From NCBI GenBank assembly GCA_937875605.1, contig CALLXZ010000338.1, positions 1-9,055 of the forward strand: a stretch of 9,055 nt of DNA, read 5' to 3'. The notes under the pieces are model-generated. The model did not search any database and had not been told where the DNA came from. It saw only the letters and a program-made list of their open reading frames with translations. The DNA is from an uncultured Moheibacter sp. GTDB taxonomy: Bacteria > Bacteroidota > Bacteroidia > Flavobacteriales > Weeksellaceae. Below are positions 5,907 to 9,055 of this stretch, in pieces; position 1 is the stretch's first letter; each line of letters starts with the position of its first letter. Position numbers and translations under genes: made by a program.

Positions 5907-6925
5907 ATTTGAACTGCTTGTAATTCTTCTTTGTAAATATCCAATAATTCTCTGAATTTTTGAAGAGTTTCTTCCATATTCAACTCCGAACGACCTCCGG
6001 CAGCATTTATATGTCCGCCTCCGTTGAAATGTTTTCTTGCAAATGCGTTTACATCAAAACTTCCTTTAGATCGAAAGGAAATTTTAATAAAATCATTTTG
6101 CTGGTCTTCAATAAAAATAACCGAAAATACGAAGTCACTGATGCCCAATCCGTAATTGACAAATCCTTCAGTATCCCCTTTTTGCGAACCGTATTCGAAT
6201 TGTTGTTCTCGGGTGAGAAACATACAAGCGGAACGGTGTTGCGGAAAAGCTTCAAGCGAATCCAACGCCAATCCAAGCATTTTCAATCGGTTCGGAGATT
6301 GGGTGTCAAATACCTGATTGTAAATTTTATCAATTTCAATTCCTCTTTCCAGTAATTCGGCTACCACTCGGTGCGTAGAAGCAGATGTATTACGAAAACG
6401 AAAATTCCCGGTATCGGTCATGATTCCGGTGTAAATACATTCGGAAATGGTTTTATCCAATAATTCCATATCGCCCATCGCTTCTATAAAATTGTACACC
6501 ATCTGGCAAGTGGCTGGAATGCTGACATCTGAATACATAAAATCAAATTGCTCCGGCTCCTGATGATGGTCTATCATTATTTTTGGAACAGTCGAGCGTT
6601 GTAGCCAATCGCCCACTTCATCAATTCTCGAAATGGAATTGAAATCCAAAATAAAAATCAATTCGGCTTTTTCAATCAGAATTCTGGATTTTCCGGGATT
6701 GTATTCGGCAATACTGATTCTTTTTGCACCGTCCATCCATTTCAGGAATTTCGGAAAATCATTGGGTGCGATGATTTCGCATTCGTGTCCCTTTTTGGTC
6801 AGATAATGGGACATCGCCAATGTGGAACCTATTGCGTCTCCGTCAGGATTCCGGTGTGGTAAAAGCACAATCCTTTTGGATTGGCTTAAAAGTTTTTTTA
6901 ATTCTTCAAAGTTTTGCATCTGCAT
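5903..6925 (-). CDS. nrnA: DHH/DHHA1 phosphoesterase, NrnA-like (nanoRNA / pAp phosphatase)
   Basis: A 340-residue cytoplasmic protein with the DHH domain followed by DHHA1. Metal and catalytic motifs, numbered from the chosen ATG: HRNPDGDA (24-31), ILDFNS (92-97), IDHHQ (118-122), MTDTGNFRF (169-177, with D171), and the substrate-binding GGGH of DHHA1 (302-305). NrnA-type enzymes degrade short RNAs and dephosphorylate 3'-phosphoadenosine 5'-phosphate; some members act on pApA from cyclic di-AMP. The sequence alone does not separate these. The frame can be extended to a TTG at 6961, but that extension overlaps a promoter-like box, so the ATG at 6925 is preferred; a second ATG at 6919 is also possible. 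It is first in an operon with gldI, a pairing I recall as common in Flavobacteriia. Confidence 0.92.
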   Translation of the reverse strand: MQMQNFEELKKLLSQSKRIVLLPHRNPDGDAIGSTLAMSHYLTKKGHECEIIAPNDFPKFLKWMDGAKRISIAEYNPGKSRILIEKAELIFILDFNSISRIDEVGDWLQRSTVPKIMIDHHQEPEQFDFMYSDVSIPATCQMVYNFIEAMGDMELLDKTISECIYTGIMTDTGNFRFRNTSASTHRVVAELLERGIEIDKIYNQVFDTQSPNRLKMLGLALDSLEAFPQHRSACMFLTREQQFEYGSQKGDTEGFVNYGLGISDFVFSVIFIEDQQNDFIKISFRSKGSFDVNAFARKHFNGGGHINAAGGRSELNMEETLQKFRELLDIYKEELQAVQI

Positions 6926-6938
6926 AGTCTGCGAAGAT

Positions 6939-6946
6939 AAAATATA
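6939..6946 (-). promoter_or_regulatory. Possible -7 box upstream of nrnA-gldI
   Basis: The minus strand reads TATATTTT here, seven of eight matches to TAnnTTTG, placed 13 bases before the ATG at 6925. No convincing TTG lies at the usual distance (TTC is seen). It would give a very short leader. The terminator at 6997-7030 upstream shows that a promoter is needed in this short gap. Confidence 0.3.
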
Positions 6947-6996
6947 TCGCACAATGTACAAAGTGGAATGTTTTTGTTTGGGATAAAAGATATATA

Positions 6997-7030
6997 AAAA
7001 AAGCGACGGGAAATCCTCAGTCGCTTTTTT
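6997..7030. terminator. Terminator of the ABC ATPase-permease operon
   Basis: Arms AAAAAAGCGAC (6997-7007) and GTCGCTTTTTT (7020-7030) pair perfectly over 11 bases with a 12-base loop that can add a GG/CC pair. Read on the minus strand it lies 22 bases after the permease stop (7052) and is followed by a T-run, so it separates the ABC operon from nrnA-gldI. The plus-strand T-run is equally good, but no plus-strand gene ends here. Confidence 0.82.
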
Positions 7031-7051
7031 AGTGTAAAACCTTGTTAGGGT

Positions 7052-7891
7052 TTATAAATCTCTTTTCTTCAGTAGTCGGTAAGAAAAGAATAAAAACACA
7101 AATGTGTAAATCAAGGCTGCCACTACAAATGTCCAGTCAACTGGTGAATATTTGAAAACCGATCCTCCAAAAACAAATCCTTCCATGCTCATTTTTGGAA
7201 AGTCAATTAATTTGGAAGAGGTATTTAACGGTAAATAATTCGTTATAAAAAAACTATACGGATCTACATTTTCAAATCCTTTTGCCATCCATGCTTTAAT
7301 TAAAAATTCCGCGGTTGTAATCATTCCTTCGCCCATCCAAAGTACTATTAACCCTAAAAAAGCAAAAGCACTTTTCCGAAGTAAAATTGACATAAACAAA
7401 CAGATGGAAAAGAATAAATTCAATTTCAAAAAGTAAGCTCCTACATACTCCATTCCTTTGAAAATATTTTCTTCCGAACTGGAAAACATCAAACCTAAAA
7501 ACAAACAAATTGCGAACACAAAAAGCGTTGACAAGCCAGCAAAAATCAGATTTGTCAAAACTTTAGAGGTTAAAAACTCCTTTTTACTAAGCCCGTCTAT
7601 CAGGTTTTGTTTCAGCGTTCGGTTGGAATATTCGTTGGTAATATTAGTAATGATAATCACTGCAATGAAAATTTTAGCGATGGCTACCAAAAACGTAATA
7701 TTTTGCCAAACTTCCGGAAAATTGAACGTTCCTAATTTCGCAATATCCAATTTCATCCCACCAATTTCCGGTTTGATAACCGCCAGAATTCCGCCGATTG
7801 CCACCAACATCAAAAAGTAAATGATGGTAAAAATCCGGGTGGTTTTATAATAATAAATTTTATTCCATTCTATTTTAAGTAATCGCAGCAT
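7052..7891 (-). CDS. ABC-2 type transporter permease
   Basis: A 279-residue integral membrane protein with six predicted helices at about residues 20-39, 65-83, 111-135, 152-170, 175-195 and 253-272. After the second helix it has the family's cytoplasmic motif NEYSNRTLKQNLIDGLSKKE (86-105), typical of permeases paired with BcrA/CcmA-type ATPases (ABC-2 superfamily, e.g. bacitracin or lantibiotic immunity and many uncharacterised exporters). The N-terminus MLRLLKIEWNK and the C-terminal basic tail both face the cytoplasm by the positive-inside rule. Its ATG comes one base after the ATPase stop (TGA-T-ATG), so the two are made together as one transporter. The substrate cannot be deduced. Confidence 0.9.
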   Translation of the reverse strand: MLRLLKIEWNKIYYYKTTRIFTIIYFLMLVAIGGILAVIKPEIGGMKLDIAKLGTFNFPEVWQNITFLVAIAKIFIAVIIITNITNEYSNRTLKQNLIDGLSKKEFLTSKVLTNLIFAGLSTLFVFAICLFLGLMFSSSEENIFKGMEYVGAYFLKLNLFFSICLFMSILLRKSAFAFLGLIVLWMGEGMITTAEFLIKAWMAKGFENVDPYSFFITNYLPLNTSSKLIDFPKMSMEGFVFGGSVFKYSPVDWTFVVAALIYTFVFLFFSYRLLKKRDL

Positions 7892-7892
7892 A

Positions 7893-8789
7893 TCAGTAAT
7901 TGTTTTTGGTTAATTGTAAGAATTGATTTTCCAAACTTTCTTTTCGTTTGACCAAATGGCTTAAAACGATTCCTTTTTCAAACAACATTCGGTTCAGATC
8001 TTCGGCGCTCAGATCCTCTTTCAAAATCGCCTTTAAATTTGTTCCGTTTTCGGAAACTTTATCAAAAGCCGGAATCGAATTGAGCACATCCAATAAATTA
8101 GAGTTATGAGCAGACGAAAGTTCAAAATAACCAAAACTCGCAGTCATTTCATCTACCCGACCGTAATAGAGCGTTTTTCCTTTTTCTAAAATAACTACAT
8201 GCGAACAAACTTTTTCCACCTCATCCAAAAGGTGACTTGCCAGAATAATCGTCGTCCCCTTTGCTGCAATTTGCTGGATAATTTCACGAATTTGGATGAT
8301 CCCCTGCGGATCAAGTCCGTTGGTAGGTTCATCTAAAATCAACACATGCGGATCATTCAACATCGCAGCGGCAATCGCTAAACGTTGTTTCATCCCTAAA
8401 GAAAAAGAAGAAAATTTATCGTTTCGACGTTCATAAAGTCCAACGATTTTTAATTTTTCTTCAATTTTGGAATGCTCTGCACCTTTTATCTGAGCAACGA
8501 TTTGCAGATTTTTTTCAGCTGAGAGATAAGGATAAAAATTAGGGCGTTCGATGATGGCGCCTACTTTTTTCAGTGAATCCACCGAATGTTCCTGTCCAAA
8601 CCATCTCCAACTTCCTTCCGAAGGATTGACGACATTTAAAATCATACCCAAAGTTGTTGATTTCCCGCTTCCATTGGGACCTAAAAGTCCGTAAACATTA
8701 CCCTTTTCCACCGAAAAGCTCAGATCATCGACCGCTGTCATCTTGCCGAATTTTTTGGTTAAATGATTTATTTCCAATACTTTTTCCAT
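7893..8789 (-). CDS. ABC transporter ATP-binding protein, BcrA/DrrA-like
   Basis: A 298-residue cytoplasmic ATPase that energises the permease encoded right after it. Motifs: Walker A GPNGSGKST (37-45), a Q-loop region with Glu in place of Gln (AIIERPNFYPYLS, 78-90), signature SLGMKQR (130-136), Walker B LILDEPTNGLD (150-160) with the catalytic Glu present, and the H-loop histidine in ILASHLL (H186). The FSLGMKQR signature and IIERP segment are typical of the bacitracin/lantibiotic-immunity branch; they do not match GldA, which has a different signature. The C-terminal 80 residues form a regulatory extension typical of this branch. The upstream gap holds only an imperfect -7 box (TAATTTTA on the minus strand near 8845-8852), so its promoter is uncertain. 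Confidence 0.94.
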   Translation of the reverse strand: MEKVLEINHLTKKFGKMTAVDDLSFSVEKGNVYGLLGPNGSGKSTTLGMILNVVNPSEGSWRWFGQEHSVDSLKKVGAIIERPNFYPYLSAEKNLQIVAQIKGAEHSKIEEKLKIVGLYERRNDKFSSFSLGMKQRLAIAAAMLNDPHVLILDEPTNGLDPQGIIQIREIIQQIAAKGTTIILASHLLDEVEKVCSHVVILEKGKTLYYGRVDEMTASFGYFELSSAHNSNLLDVLNSIPAFDKVSENGTNLKAILKEDLSAEDLNRMLFEKGIVLSHLVKRKESLENQFLQLTKNNY

Positions 8790-8946
8790 AGTTAATTATT
8801 TCGTTTTAGAATCCCAATATCCGGGACGAAGTTCTTAAATTCGTTTTAAAATTAGTAGCGTTATTTAAGTAAATGTAACAGATGCTTTCAAAAAAGCTTA
8901 CAATTCATCAAATAATATCGCAAGGGCTTGTCTTCAGTATTAAAAT

Positions 8947-9055
8947 CTACAATCCAAAATTCACAAAAACCGAAAATCTCGATTTGGCTTCTATGTCGCC
9001 ACTTCCCAGATCGGAAACAACCGGAAGCATCATCTCAGTTCCCAGACTCCATTTT
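8947..9055 (-). CDS. 3' end of a gene, probable outer-membrane beta-barrel protein
   Basis: On the minus strand a frame open to the window edge runs to a TAG stop (complement of 8947-8949) and encodes at least 35 residues. They read KWSLGTEMMLPVVSDLG, then SGDIEAKSRF, then SVFVNFGL. Alternating polar and hydrophobic residues (FSVFVNF) at the very C-terminus and a glycine-rich turn before them resemble the last strands of an outer-membrane beta-barrel, though the final residue is Leu, not the usual aromatic one. The stop lies 157 bases before the ABC ATPase start, with no clear terminator between, only a 5-base GCTTT/AAAGC hairpin at 8884-8897. The identity is unknown from this fragment. Confidence 0.5.
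   Translation of the reverse strand, partial: KWSLGTEMMLPVVSDLGSGDIEAKSRFSVFVNFGL

Noticed and set aside
5960..6355. 131-codon plus-strand frame opposite nrnA
   Set aside because: It lies wholly inside the conserved DHH/DHHA1 gene on the other strand and has no family features.
6926..6961. N-terminal extension of the phosphoesterase from TTG 6961
   Set aside because: It would add 12 residues unlike the family N-terminus and would run through a promoter-like box; ATG 6925 gives a normal start.
7458..7820. 120-codon plus-strand frame opposite the permease gene
   Set aside because: It is the antisense image of membrane-helix codons; no promoter, no recognisable motif.
7893..8789. The ABC ATPase as the gliding protein GldA
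   Set aside because: The length is similar and gldI is nearby, but the FSLGMKQR signature, the IIERP Q-loop region and the adjacent NEYSNRTLKQ-type permease fit the BcrA/lantibiotic-immunity branch, not GldA.
8920..8935. CAAG-GG-CTTG inverted repeat as terminator of the edge gene
   Set aside because: The loop is only two bases and no T-run follows in either direction, so it would not form a working terminator.

Overview
The window looks like chromosomal DNA from a member of the Flavobacteriia (phylum Bacteroidota), family Flavobacteriaceae or Weeksellaceae; the genus cannot be fixed by eye. The reasons are the AT-rich sequence, the absence of clear Shine-Dalgarno sites, promoters of the Bacteroidota form (TTG, about 19 bases, TAnnTTTG), a PUR-type DUF3276 protein, many short-signal lipoproteins, and the gliding-motility gene gldI in its usual company. 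No rRNA, tRNA, CRISPR array, insertion sequence or phage gene was seen. Most of the window is core genome.

Layout. Bases 2-946 (+) hold the C-terminal part of an ABC exporter half-transporter, cut by the window edge. A strong Bacteroidota promoter then drives a small nucleic-acid-binding PUR/DUF3276 gene (1065-1463, +), which ends at a bidirectional terminator (1588-1627). Facing it on the minus strand is a two-gene operon, a Nif3-like metal protein (2438-3532) followed three bases later by a coiled-coil 'zinc ribbon' protein (1649-2434). Diverging from nif3 is a small accessory lipoprotein gene (3570-4119, +) that appears frameshifted near its 3' end. A second bidirectional terminator (4125-4156) separates it from the minus-strand block of protein-folding and motility genes: nrnA-like DHH phosphoesterase (5903-6925), gldI (5373-5906, TTG start overlapping the nrnA stop), and a cyclophilin-FKBP fusion lipoprotein (4179-5258). 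A third terminator (6997-7030) closes the next minus-strand operon, an ABC ATPase (7893-8789) and its six-helix permease (7052-7891). The last 109 bases hold the 3' end of a minus-strand gene whose product ends like an outer-membrane beta-barrel.

How the genes fit together. Two lipoprotein peptidyl-prolyl isomerases (GldI and the cyclophilin-FKBP fusion) lie in tandem and probably help fold exported or outer-membrane proteins, including the gliding/type IX secretion apparatus. The ABC pair at 7052-8789 is a self-contained export or self-protection type transporter. The window holds no clear new multi-gene system. The points most worth a second look are the frameshift in the thioredoxin-like lipoprotein, the loss of all four zinc ligands in the 'zinc ribbon' protein, the missing first histidine of the Nif3 metal site beside it, and the non-glutamate Walker B residue in the first ABC exporter.
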